DNA of 64,000 bases from Chrysopilus asiliformis (lineage: Eukaryota; Arthropoda; Insecta; Diptera; Rhagionidae): assembly GCA_964034945.1 (NCBI GenBank), contig OZ035961.1, positions 63,905,244 through 63,969,243 of the forward strand, read 5' to 3'. The notes beneath the pieces are model-generated. The model was not told the origin of the DNA. It saw only the letters and a list, made by a program, of their open reading frames with translations, and made no database searches. Shown in pieces: positions 51,576 to 61,599 of the stretch. Position 1 is the first letter of the stretch, and the number at the start of each line of letters is the position of its first letter. The translations under genes and the position numbers were made by a program.

Positions 51576-51673
51576 ATTTTCAAATTTAGTGCAATTTTCT
51601 TCATTGCTCTAGGTAAGCTAATATATCTTTTTTTTGTTTCTGGAATTATAAATTTGCTTCGATTTTTGTTAAA

Positions 51674-54600
51674 ATGCCTAAATTACGAAAACAATCTGTT
51701 AGCCAAAGAAAAACGGTTAGAACCCAATCAATGCGTATAAACCGTCGTGATCGGGAACAGGGACGTAATACCGAGGAACATTCCGTTAGGCGCCAAGACC
51801 CTGAATATCGTGATCGGGAACAGGGACGTGATACCGCGCAACATTCCCGTAGGCGGCAAGACCCTGAATATCGTGATCGGGAACAGGGACGTGATACCGC
51901 GCAACATTCCCGTAGGCGCCAAGTCCCTGAATATCGTGATCGGGAACAGGGACATAATACCGAGGAACATTCCCTCAGGCGCCAGGATCTCGAATATCGT
52001 GATCGGGAACAGGGACGTGATACCGCGCAACATTCCCGTAGGCGGCAAGATCCTGAATATCGTGATCGGGAACAGGGACGTAATACCGAGGAACATTCCC
52101 TCAGGCGCCAGGATCTCGAATATCGTGATCGGGAACAGGGACGTAATACCGAGGAACATTCCGTTAGGCGCCAAGACCCTGAATATCGTGATCGGGAACA
52201 GGGACGTGATACCGCGCAACATTCCGTTAGGCGCCAAGACCCTGAATATCGTGATCGGGAACAGGGACGTGATACCGCTCAACATTCCGTTAGGCGCCAA
52301 GACCCTGAATATCGTGATCGGGAACAAGAACGTAACACTGCGGCTAGAGTACTCAGACGCTCCGACCGGGTCCGGAGGCGACAGGAACAACGTAGCAATA
52401 CTATTTCCCAAATAACGCGTCGTGAAACTATACGCGGAATCACATCTCGCCGTGTAACTTTGTCAAATGAGAGGGTTCGACGTCACAGAAATATACCCAG
52501 CAATCGTCAGGCAGAAACCGTGAGGCAGTCCCGTCGTAACATCGCATCGCGGGTCATAATGGAACCTGAGCAACGCGAGGAATATTTGCAAGGTGAAAGA
52601 AACCGTAATCGCGAACGCTTTTTTACTAATTATTCTGATATAATACGGCAGGGTCCAACCGAAATTTGTATATGTTGCGGGGGGTTATGGTTTCCGTCTG
52701 ACATTAAAAAAATTCAAAAACAACCACTTATTCGGAAACACCTAAATAATCCAGAATTCGTTGTCAAAACATTTTATCTATCCGAGAAATTCCCTAGTCG
52801 GATCGATACATATACTTTTTGCCAAAACTGCCATAGGGGAATTATTAGTGGACAAATTCCCAATATTTGCCTAGCAAATGGTCTTGATTTTCCTGTGATA
52901 TCCGAATGTCTTCAAGGACTGGAGTGCCTAGAACAACGGTTAATAGCCCCCCGAATTCCATTTATGCAAATCAGAGCCTTAGGTTGTGATCGACAGTGCG
53001 GGTTAAAAGGGGCTTGTGTCAATGTTCCTATTTCCCTTAACACCACAGTTAGTGCACTTCCTAGAACTTTTGATAACACTCACGTTATTCAGGTTCACTT
53101 AAAGCGTAGATTACAATACGCCCATAGTTTTTTGGTCGAAAGCATTCGTCCATCCAAAGTTTTTGCCGCAATTCAATATTTAATAAGTCAGCCCCTATAT
53201 ATTGAAGATGGTGTGACCTTGTCGGACAATTGGTTACAGCAATATCCTAATCCTGATGATAGAGCAACGTTTACAGTCACACAACAAGACAGAGAAATTG
53301 TCAATACTCTATTGGATAGAACTATTCAAGAAAATATCGACAATATTGACCAATTAGATCCTGAAGACCTCAACCCGGGAGGTCAAGAGACCCTTCTCGA
53401 AAATATTCCACTGGAAAATATTGCCCTAGCTCCTGGTGAAGGTCAAAGACCGGTCGATTTAGTTTTCGATAGACATGCAGAAGAATTATCTTTCCCCTCA
53501 ATATATTGTGGACAACCTCGGCTAACAAATTTAACCTATAGCAAAATCGCGCGTTCCGAAATTCGACGGTATGATCGTCGATGCACTACAAATGAAAAGA
53601 TATTTTATACGTACAAAAAAAACGAGCTTATCTCTATCAAAAACTCTATTTCAATTTGCCTAAGGAAAAAGAGTCGCGGTAGTCGTTCCCACACAGCTGG
53701 AGATTTGGTTAATGATAGCCACGTGGAAAATTTAATACAGCACGACGAAGGCTATAAAATTTTTAAAAATTTAAGATCGTCCCCATCCCATTGGGAGTCC
53801 GAAAAGAAAAAAGTTGTTGCTATGATTCGGCAATTTGGAATTCCCACTTTTTTCATCACCCTCTCGGCTGCCGAAACAAAGTGGTCCGAACTCCTTTGTA
53901 TCTTATCTAAAGTCATTGATAAGAGGGAGATCTCACCTAGTGATGCAGAAAATTTAGATTTCAGCACGAAAGCTAGACTCATTAGATCAGATCCAGTCAC
54001 GTGTTCGAGATATTTTGATCATCGCTTTCGCGCCCTGTTCAAACTTTTCAAGCAGCCGGGAGTAATTTTTGGTGATTCCCATGTAATTACCTATTATTTT
54101 CGTGTTGAATTCCAACACCGTGGTTCTCCCCATGTCCATGGATTGTACTGGCTTCATAATGCCCCAAGTCTTGATCTCTCTGATATTTCCACTTACCCAT
54201 CTGTAGAGAATTTCATTGATACGCATATTTCTACGTCCACCCAGAATAGTGATTTGGCAGAATACTTAGTCTACCAGAAGCACTCTCACGCGAGATCCTG
54301 TTTAAGGGAAATTAGAGGACAGAAGTTTTGTCGATTCGGCATGCCATATCCTCCAATGGATAAAACCATTATTCTTACTCCACTCGACAATTCTGAAACT
54401 TCTAATACTCATAACGAAAATTATGATAAAATTAGAGAATATTTGAATGAAGCAGCAAAAACCACGTCCATTCCCAATTGCTCATTCGATACGTTTCTAG
54501 GAAATATTGAGATGTCTAGAGATTCTTATATTTCGGCGCTTCGGGCAAATTTAAAAAAGCCCACCATTTTTCTCAAAAGATCTTTAGATGCAATTATGCT

Positions 54601-57600
54601 GAACGCATACAATCCTTGTATTCTCAGTTTGCACCGAGCAAACATGGACATTCAGTTTGTAATGGATGCTTATGCTTGTTGCGGTTATATTGTTAATTAT
54701 ATTAACAAATCTAACAAAGGAGTTTCCAAACTTATGCGGGAAGTCATGGACGAGATCTCAAGCGGCAATTATACTGTTAAACAAAAACTCCAACATCTGG
54801 GGAATAAATTTATTCATGGGCTAGAAATCTCAGCTCAGGAAGCAGTGTATAATATTCTCGGCATTCGGATGTCAGAAAGTAGTAATGCGGTTGAGTTTAT
54901 TAACACCAGTCCCCCAAATGAACGTGTCCGTATTGTTAAATCTCAAAAACAGTTGAGAGAACTACCGCAAGATTCAACTGATATTTTCGTCTCAAATTTA
55001 CTGGACCACTATGTACAGCGTCCTGACTCCCTCGAAAATATATCTCTTGCTGAATTCACCGCATACTATAAATTTTCATCTATCCGTTCATCAAATCCCA
55101 ATAATGATGATGGAGAAGGAAATGAGGAAGTTACCGGCGAGCCACTACGGCTTAAGGATTGCAGCGGATTCTTACGAAAAAGAACCAAACCCTGTGTCAT
55201 TCGGTATCGCAGATATAAAATGATTCAGGAACGCGATAATTATTTTCGAGAACAGGTCATGCTTTTCTTGCCTTGGCGCAATGAAGAACGTGATATTTTG
55301 CAGCAAAATTGTGAGACTCTCTGTCAACAATATCTCATTGCGATTAATACTGTTCGTCGCAAGTTCAATTGTTTTGAGAATGACGATGAGCTTGGCAATG
55401 CCCTAATCGCTGCACAAAATGAACGATTTCTTGAAAATACCGAAGAAATTCAGAATGACGACGATCCGGATCTTCGCCCCTTTCAAATCCCAAATGTGGA
55501 ACCGAATGTCCGAATAATCGATGATAATGTTCCCCAGGATAACGAAACCCGTGTAATAAAATTGCCACCACTAATTTCCGATCTAGACTTTTCCCAAATT
55601 ATTCGATCATTAAATACCGAGCAGAGGCTGTATTTTAACCACGTTTTACATAACATAAAAAATGGAACAAACTTTTATGAATTTGTTAGCGGGGGTGCTG
55701 GGACAGGAAAGAGTAGACTAATTACTGCACTCTATAATGCGTTGACCAAACGACTTAATTCGCGACCTGGAGCCAACCCTGATGATGTCAAGGTCGTTTT
55801 ATGCGCACCTACCGGAAAAGCTGCTTTTAATATAAATGGAGCTACCCTTCATTCTATCTTTTCTTTACCCATCAACCAATCACATTCGGAAATTAGGCCC
55901 CTTAGCAGCGACATTGCTAATACAATTTATTCAAAGCTCCAAAATCTTCAATTAATTATAATCGACGAGATATCAATGGTGGGTGCTAAAATGCTATCCC
56001 ACATCGATTCCAGATTAAAGCAGATTTTTAGAAGTACATCTCTATTTGGTGGCAAATCTGTTATAGTTTTTGGAGATCTAAGACAACTTGCTCCTGTTGG
56101 GGATAGATGGGTGTTTCAATCTAGTAGGAATGATGTGTATGGCATTGTAGCTGGATCAACATTGTGGAATCTTTTTAAATTTTTCCCACTCATTAAAATA
56201 ATGCGACAAAGGGATGACTTAAATTTCGCTACCGCCCTCAATAACATGGCGCTTGGGAAAATGACAAGTACTGATATAGCGCTTTTCAAGTCAAGAGAAT
56301 GCACCCCCGAAGCAGTTCCTCAGGAGGCCATACATTTATTCAAATCAAACGACGATGTAAATGAATTCAACACGTATAGATTAAACTTAATCCAATCTGA
56401 TCCTGTAATCTCAGAGGCCGAGGACAAAGTCAAAGGGCCAATTCCGGACAATTCGCGAAACCAGATTGCAGATCGGGCTAAAGAATTAAAAACTTCTGAG
56501 ACTCTTGGATTGCCATCAAATCTTCTGTTAAAGAAAACCGCCAAGTATATGATAACAGTAAATATCAATACTGCTGACGGGTTAGTTAATGGCGCAACAG
56601 GGCAGTTAATGGATATAGAATTCGGGGTACTCGGAAATGGTGCTCGCGTGCCAATTCGCTTATGGATTCAATTCGAAGAATTATCTATCGGTCAAGACGG
56701 GCGTTCTAAACGAACACATTCTGAAAACTTAAATTGGACTCCTATAGAAAAATCAGTTAAAAGTTTTCAATATAAATCCAATGATCGAGTCGTAATTGAG
56801 AGATCCCAGTTTCCGGTCGTCCCAGCCGAAGCTATTACTATCCACAAAAGTCAGGGATCCACTTATGTTAACGTTGCTGTTCATTTAACCCCTGGTATGA
56901 CACGGGCCCATTTGTATGTGGCATGTAGCCGAGCAACAAAAGCTTCTGGTCTCTTTTTAATCGGGAAATTCAAATCACCAAAATCTCCTACAGCTTCTGA
57001 TCCCGTTTCTACAGAGTTAGTATCTTTGAATTCAGAGAAACTTCTAACGCCTCATTTTGCAAGTTTGCAAGATAAATTCCTTAACAAATTTAGCGTTTTC
57101 TTCCATAACGTCCAAAGTTTACACAAACACATCGAAGATATTAAATGCAACAATTTAGTTTTGTCACTCGATATCCTATGTTTTGTAGAAACTTGGACAT
57201 TGCCCAATGAGGAGTATGACTTAGATCAATATTCCATTGTCGCTAGGTTAGATAACAGCGGAGGGCAAAATATAAGAAAACACAATGGGATACTCTGTTT
57301 TGCTAAGAATTCAATTGCCTCACTTATCAATGTTGTAAAAGTACAACAAATCTGTGAAAATAATCATGTTTTCCAATATGTTTTGTTTGAATTTCATGAC
57401 ATATTATTCCTAGCTTTATATAAAAGTCCACGTTTTTCAAAAACACGCGTTATTCAAGAGCTAGAAAATGTATTGCGGATACCTTTTTCTTGCAATCGAA
57501 AAATGATTATCTTGGGAGATTTTAATCAAGATCGTAGTATCAATAATAATGATGCGATGAGCAAAAAACTTCGCGATTTGAGTCTACGAAGTTTGTTAGA

Positions 57601-57748
57601 CCAAAGAGTTTCTACCACTAACTGCGGTTCCCAAATCGACTGGTGTTTCTCCAATTTAGATACATCTTCAATTTTCGCAGATACTTTTGAAGAGGTTTAT
57701 AGTTTTCACGACGCTATACAGATTGCTATAAATTCAACCAGCACTTAA
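51674..57748 (+). CDS. Helentron transposase: Rep, Pif1-like helicase, endonuclease
   Basis: 2024 codons without a break. Residues about 24-220 are 21-residue Arg/Glu-rich repeats (DREQGRDTAQHS type). A Cys-rich region follows (CICCGGLWFP near 335, FCQNCHRG near 385). The HUH Rep nuclease has FQHRGSPHVHGLYWL near 820 and the tyrosine block CGYIVNYINKSNKG near 1004, which nick and join DNA for rolling-circle transposition. The helicase has Walker A GGAGTGKS near 1341, Walker B IIDEISM near 1430, and motifs IHKSQGS and LYVACSRA. The C-terminal 230 residues are an endonuclease/exonuclease/phosphatase domain (FFHNVQSL, CFVETW, ILGDFNQD near 1948, YSFHDAI), the feature that separates Helentrons from ordinary Helitrons. 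ATG 51674 is the first in frame and fits the leader. All key residues are present, so the protein may be active. Confidence 0.93.
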   Translation: MPKLRKQSVSQRKTVRTQSMRINRRDREQGRNTEEHSVRRQDPEYRDREQGRDTAQHSRRRQDPEYRDREQGRDTAQHSRRRQVPEYRDREQGHNTEEHSLRRQDLEYRDREQGRDTAQHSRRRQDPEYRDREQGRNTEEHSLRRQDLEYRDREQGRNTEEHSVRRQDPEYRDREQGRDTAQHSVRRQDPEYRDREQGRDTAQHSVRRQDPEYRDREQERNTAARVLRRSDRVRRRQEQRSNTISQITRRETIRGITSRRVTLSNERVRRHRNIPSNRQAETVRQSRRNIASRVIMEPEQREEYLQGERNRNRERFFTNYSDIIRQGPTEICICCGGLWFPSDIKKIQKQPLIRKHLNNPEFVVKTFYLSEKFPSRIDTYTFCQNCHRGIISGQIPNICLANGLDFPVISECLQGLECLEQRLIAPRIPFMQIRALGCDRQCGLKGACVNVPISLNTTVSALPRTFDNTHVIQVHLKRRLQYAHSFLVESIRPSKVFAAIQYLISQPLYIEDGVTLSDNWLQQYPNPDDRATFTVTQQDREIVNTLLDRTIQENIDNIDQLDPEDLNPGGQETLLENIPLENIALAPGEGQRPVDLVFDRHAEELSFPSIYCGQPRLTNLTYSKIARSEIRRYDRRCTTNEKIFYTYKKNELISIKNSISICLRKKSRGSRSHTAGDLVNDSHVENLIQHDEGYKIFKNLRSSPSHWESEKKKVVAMIRQFGIPTFFITLSAAETKWSELLCILSKVIDKREISPSDAENLDFSTKARLIRSDPVTCSRYFDHRFRALFKLFKQPGVIFGDSHVITYYFRVEFQHRGSPHVHGLYWLHNAPSLDLSDISTYPSVENFIDTHISTSTQNSDLAEYLVYQKHSHARSCLREIRGQKFCRFGMPYPPMDKTIILTPLDNSETSNTHNENYDKIREYLNEAAKTTSIPNCSFDTFLGNIEMSRDSYISALRANLKKPTIFLKRSLDAIMLNAYNPCILSLHRANMDIQFVMDAYACCGYIVNYINKSNKGVSKLMREVMDEISSGNYTVKQKLQHLGNKFIHGLEISAQEAVYNILGIRMSESSNAVEFINTSPPNERVRIVKSQKQLRELPQDSTDIFVSNLLDHYVQRPDSLENISLAEFTAYYKFSSIRSSNPNNDDGEGNEEVTGEPLRLKDCSGFLRKRTKPCVIRYRRYKMIQERDNYFREQVMLFLPWRNEERDILQQNCETLCQQYLIAINTVRRKFNCFENDDELGNALIAAQNERFLENTEEIQNDDDPDLRPFQIPNVEPNVRIIDDNVPQDNETRVIKLPPLISDLDFSQIIRSLNTEQRLYFNHVLHNIKNGTNFYEFVSGGAGTGKSRLITALYNALTKRLNSRPGANPDDVKVVLCAPTGKAAFNINGATLHSIFSLPINQSHSEIRPLSSDIANTIYSKLQNLQLIIIDEISMVGAKMLSHIDSRLKQIFRSTSLFGGKSVIVFGDLRQLAPVGDRWVFQSSRNDVYGIVAGSTLWNLFKFFPLIKIMRQRDDLNFATALNNMALGKMTSTDIALFKSRECTPEAVPQEAIHLFKSNDDVNEFNTYRLNLIQSDPVISEAEDKVKGPIPDNSRNQIADRAKELKTSETLGLPSNLLLKKTAKYMITVNINTADGLVNGATGQLMDIEFGVLGNGARVPIRLWIQFEELSIGQDGRSKRTHSENLNWTPIEKSVKSFQYKSNDRVVIERSQFPVVPAEAITIHKSQGSTYVNVAVHLTPGMTRAHLYVACSRATKASGLFLIGKFKSPKSPTASDPVSTELVSLNSEKLLTPHFASLQDKFLNKFSVFFHNVQSLHKHIEDIKCNNLVLSLDILCFVETWTLPNEEYDLDQYSIVARLDNSGGQNIRKHNGILCFAKNSIASLINVVKVQQICENNHVFQYVLFEFHDILFLALYKSPRFSKTRVIQELENVLRIPFSCNRKMIILGDFNQDRSINNNDAMSKKLRDLSLRSLLDQRVSTTNCGSQIDWCFSNLDTSSIFADTFEEVYSFHDAIQIAINSTST
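51744..52330 (+). repeat. 63-bp tandem repeats in the Helentron ORF
   Basis: About nine units of CGTGATCGGGAACAGGGACG plus 43 bp, each encoding 21 residues. Units alternate between variants (NTEEHS/DTAQHS and VRRQDPE/LRRQDLE). The array is also open in one other plus frame and one minus frame over 220 codons, purely because the unit lacks stops there. Confidence 0.92.
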
Positions 57749-58436
57749 TATAATAGAATCCTACAAAATTCTTGGTGCAATTTAACTATGTTGTTGTTCC
57801 TGTTCCTTTAATGTTTTAGTCATAAAAGTTTAATTCTTTATTTTTTTTTTTGCTTTTAAAACAAACATAGAAGTCAAGTTTATATATTGGTAACAAACAG
57901 ACAAATACACTTTACAAAAAAAATGTATTGGTATGCTAGTAGTTTATTGAATGTAGTTTACTGTAAGTAGGGAAACAAGTATTGTAGTATTAACATAAAA
58001 AAAAACACAAAATAAAATAATAATAAAAAAATAGTATTAGTAGTAAGTTATTTCACATAACATGTATATGCAGAAATACAACAGATCTATTTTCATAATA
58101 TAACTATATTAACAATTTTAACAAATTCATGTCTTTTTTCTACACCTTTTCTAAAATCTTTTGTATTTCACATTAATTCCCTTTACCAACTAACATAACC
58201 TTTCCCAATTCCCATTCTGGCAAGATAACTTTCGGCTTCCCGTGCCCTTGCTGAACTACAAAAACAATGCACCACTAAAAAAATTGTTTTTGTTGACTGA
58301 GAAAGTTTAATTCGCAGTAGTTAAAAAAAATATATTGTAAATAATTACTTATAATGTATAGTAAGTTAGAAAACCAAAATTAGTATGAAGAATAGAGTAA
58401 TAAAACATTACACAGAGTAATTTTTAAAAACAAATT
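57749..58436. other. 3' flank of the Helentron ORF
   Basis: AT-rich with A-runs. A short minus-strand open stretch (about 58205-58300) reads SSARAREAESYLARMGIGKG and is not identified. No clear terminus or gene is seen. Confidence 0.4.
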
Positions 58437-59041
58437 TCACTTCAAAGTGGAATTTTGATACAAATGTTCACTGAAATCACCATACGGGTTTCCAATAATT
58501 GCTGGCAATTATAGCTTTTGTTATGTTTATCATTCTAAACACACTGGTGTAATTCATTTTTTTGTGCGATGACGGGATCTTGGCGTTACAAACGGTAAGG
58601 CAAAGTTAATATACCCTTTGGTTTCACCATACGGGTATAAAAATAATTAATTTCTGCATGTCCGTCCGTCTGTCTGTCCGTCTGTCTGTCTGTCCGTCTG
58701 TCTGTCTGTGGCGCGGATTGCAGGCGCACGGATTGAGCTAGAGACTTGAAATTTTGCGCATATTCGTTTTTCGTAAAATGCGAGGCTAAGTTCGTTAATG
58801 GGCAAAAATTGACCATTAGGGGGGGTACCCCCCATACGAACGAAAACGGTTTTTGTGAATATCTCAAAAACGGTGCATTTTATCAAAAAAGTCCAAGAAC
58901 AAAAGTTATTTAGGATATGATTCTACATAAAACTCCATACATCAAAATCCGATTGGAATAAATCTTAAAAAATCTTATTGGAAAGTGTGACTTCAAAGTG
59001 GAATTTTGGTACAACTGTTCGAATTTTGATACGAATATCAC
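58437..59041. repeat. GTCY-type repeats, composite copy J plus antisense copy
   Basis: An antisense 5' part (58437-58524) is fused at GTTATG/TTTATCATTCTAAAC to a sense tail ending CATACGGGTATAA at 58640, as in copies D and F. It is followed by an antisense body (58650-59041) starting in the GTCCGTCCGTCTGTCTG tract and lacking the tail. Confidence 0.85.
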
Positions 59042-59870
59042 CAGGGTTTAAATTGCTTTGCTTAATTCTCGTGCTGATTCTTTGCTGTGCTGAGTAAAAT
59101 GTAAATTGCTTTGCTTAAAGCAAAGCACTTCAGGAGCATTAAGCACCAGCAAAGCAAAAAAATGCTTCGTCGAAGCAATCAAGTGGGAAATGCTGTGCTG
59201 AAATTTGCTTAAGCAAAATTTAAGCAGTGGTGAAATTTGCTTAGAAATGCTGTGCTTAAGCAGTGCTGGAATTTGCTTAAGCAATGCTGATTTGCTTTCC
59301 TTTGTGTTTCTTATACAGGAATATCGATTTATTTTTTTGGAAAATAGTACGGAGCAAAATAAAATTAGGGAGGAAATTCCTGAACAGCACATGACTTTCT
59401 TATACAACAAAAAAAAATTTTTTTTAGGAAAATACCCTAGAGCAAAATAAAATTAGGGAGAAAATTTCTGAACAGCACATGACTTTCTTATACAACAAAA
59501 AAAAAATTTTTAGGAAAATACCCTAGAGCAAAATAAAATTAGCGAGGAAATGTCTGAACAGCACACGACTTTCTTATACAAAAAAATTTTTTTTTTAGGA
59601 AAATACCCTAGAGCAAAATAAAATTAGCGAGGAAATGTCTGAACAGCACACGACTTTCTTATACAAAAAAAAAAATTTTTTTTTCAGGGAAATACCCTAG
59701 AGCAAAATAAAATTAGCGAGGTCAAACGAAAAGAAATCAAAATTCCTTAAGCATTGCTTAAGCAAATTTCAGCACTGCTTAAGCACAGCAGAACGAAGTA
59801 CAAAAAGCAAAGCAAAGCAATAAAAATTTTCGATTCTCAGCACAGCACTGAAAATAAGCACAGCATTTTG
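59042..59870 (+). repeat. GCTTTGCT-rich hAT-like MITE containing the 88-bp satellite
   Basis: Starts CAGGGTTTAAATTGCTTTGC like the fragment at 34209. AAGCA/TGCTT words fill 59042-59300 and 59740-59870. Between them (about 59335-59725) lie about five units of the 88-bp satellite (AGGGAGGAAATTCCTGAACA, later AGCGAGGAAATGTCTGAACA). Confidence 0.75.
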
Positions 59871-60445
59871 GGATGGTATTGATGAGTTTTCGGGTGGGTT
59901 TTGGGATGGCATTGATGGATCTTCGGATGGGTTTTGGGATGGTATTTATGGGTTTTCGGGTGGGTTTTGGGATATTGTCTTCGGGTGGGTTTTGGGATGG
60001 TGTTGATGGGTCTTCGGGTGGATTTTGGGATGGTATTGATGGTGTTGAAGTGAGATCAATTGAATTGAAATGAGATCAATTGAATTGAAATGAGATCAAT
60101 TGAATTGAAAATGAAATGAGATGAAATGGGATGAAATGAGATGAAATGATATGAAATGAGATGAAATGAGATGAAATGAGATGAAATGAGATGAAATGAG
60201 ATGAAATGAGATGAAATGAGATGAAATGAGATGAAATGAGATGAAATGAGATGAAATGAGATCAAATGAGATGAAATGACATCAAATGAGAATAAATGAG
60301 AATAAATGAGATGAAATGAGATCAAATGACATCAAATGAGAATAAATGAGATGAAATGAGATCAAATGAGATGAAATGAGATCAAATGAGAATAAATGAG
60401 ATGAAATGAGATGAAATGAGATCAATTGAATTGAAATGAGATCAA
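59871..60445 (+). repeat. Minisatellites: GGGTTTTGGGATGG units, then a 10-bp ATGAAATGAG run
   Basis: 59871-60045 is an irregular repeat of GGTTTTGGGATGGTATTGAT and TCTTCGGGTGG. 60050-60440 is mostly (ATGAAATGAG)n with ATCAAATGAG and AATAAATGAG variants. The open frames on both strands here are repeat artefacts. Confidence 0.92.
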
Positions 60446-60448
60446 ATG

Positions 60449-60987
60449 ATACCCACTGATATGCCATTCCAATTCAAACGGTTGCAGTTTCCAGTACGAC
60501 TGGCATTTGCCATGACAATCACTGGGCGCGTTTATACCGGTGCTAAAGTGGCAGTTTTTTCAATGTAGCGCCGGTCTAAACGCATTCTACTTTAGCAATG
60601 CCTGCCAGTTGAACAGTAGGTTTTTGGCACTGTTAATTTTTAGCGCTGCTATTTTCAGGCGGTATGAACGGAATTATATTCTGGCAGTGCTGTTTTAACC
60701 TCAGAATTGTGACATTTTGTATTTCGCACTGTTTGCGATGAGTTCCGCAGAGAAAATGCAGCAAAATCCCTGCAGATTGGCAGTGCCATCTTAGCACCGG
60801 AATAAACGCGCCCAATAAAGCGCAAGGCCAGTCGCTACAAGTTTGTGGAATTAACTTGGAAAATCCATGTTTTGCCCATGGACAGCTGTATGTAGCATGC
60901 TCACGCGTTGGCAAACCAAAAGATCTGTTCATTTACGCTCCACACAGCAGGACAAAGAATGTTGTCTATCCACTAGCATTACAATAA
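60449..60987 (+). pseudogene. Helitron helicase C-terminal fragment, split by a MITE
   Basis: IPTDMPFQFKRLQFPVRLAF, then AMTI, is the final part of the Pif1-like helicase of a standard Helitron. It is split by a 292-bp MITE and continues KAQGQSLQVCGINLENPCFA, HGQLYVACSRVGKPKDLFIY and a stop at 60985-60987. Motifs V and VI (AQGQS and YVACSR) are intact. The Rep and the front of the helicase are missing. It is unrelated in wording to the Helentron at 51.7 kb, so a second Helitron lineage is present. Confidence 0.88.
60523..60814. mobile_element. MITE inside the Helitron helicase fragment
   Basis: 292 bp with imperfect inverted ends TGGGCGCGTTTATACCGGTG and, in inverse, TGGGCGCGTTTATTCCGGTG, extending about 30 bp. 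The helicase codons on both sides fit with one extra base at the left edge, and I see no clear target duplication. Superfamily unknown. Confidence 0.82.
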
Positions 60988-61005
60988 GTTTTTATTTCAT
61001 TTTTA

Positions 61006-61489
61006 CAGTAGAACACGCTTAAATGCACATCGAATTTCGCAGAATTTTATGTGCATTTATCCGTGTTTTGCATTTATACGTAGCACGGAAGCACGGATAA
61101 ATGCACATTAATGTGCAATTATGCGAGTAAAAGATAAACATGCAACTTTAATATTCCTGTAATAAACATTTAAATTCAACGAGGCTACACAAAAACAAAG
61201 AATCTAATTAAGAATTCATTTTATCAAATTAAAATAACAATAATAACTTTTTTTTGGGTAATCACATTTCATTTTTGCACATGTGCATTTAAGCGTGTAA
61301 AATTTCATATAATTTATACTTTTGCGGATGTGAAAGTGGTTGCATTTAAGCAAGTATTGCAATTAAGCGTGTTTCATTTATCCGTGTATATTTATATGAA
61401 AAATGCTTAAAAATCTTCCATGCACAAATTTTGCGTGCAATGACACGAGTTTTGCATTTACGCGTGTTGCATTTAAGCGCGTTCTACTG
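61006..61489. mobile_element. pogo-type MITE
   Basis: 484 bp, ends CAGTAGAACACGCTTAAATG and inverse CAGTAGAACGCGCTTAAATG, flanked by TA (61004-61005 and 61490-61491). The interior repeats GTGCATTT and GCATTTA words. Non-coding. Confidence 0.88.
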
Positions 61490-61599
61490 TATTACATTTA
61501 AAATTATATTTAAAAGAAATGTTTAAATAATGAAAACAAAAATAATTTTATTTATCGTCAAAATTACAACTGTAACGAAAATGTTGGAAAGATATTGAC

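Larger units (their letters stand above)
51300..58430 (+). mobile_element. Helentron (Rep-helicase-endonuclease) element
   Basis: The long ORF defines it; the ends are not resolved. The left limit is placed after the palindromic MITE and the right limit before the GTCY repeat at 58437. I see no TC start or CTRR end, which Helentrons do not need. An 85-bp tandem pair lies in the leader. Confidence 0.7.

Noticed and set aside
51728..52415. Long ORFs of more than 220 codons in a second plus frame and on the minus strand
   Set aside because: They are side effects of the stop-free 63-bp repeat within the Helentron ORF and have no start context or domain.
51300..58640. GTCY repeats as direct deletion derivatives of the Helentron at 51.7 kb
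   Set aside because: I found no shared terminal sequence between the Helentron flanks and the repeat ends; only the general architecture is suggestive.
60050..60470. ORFs rich in Ser, His, Phe and Leu on the minus strand
   Set aside because: They are translations of the 10-bp minisatellite ATGAAATGAG.
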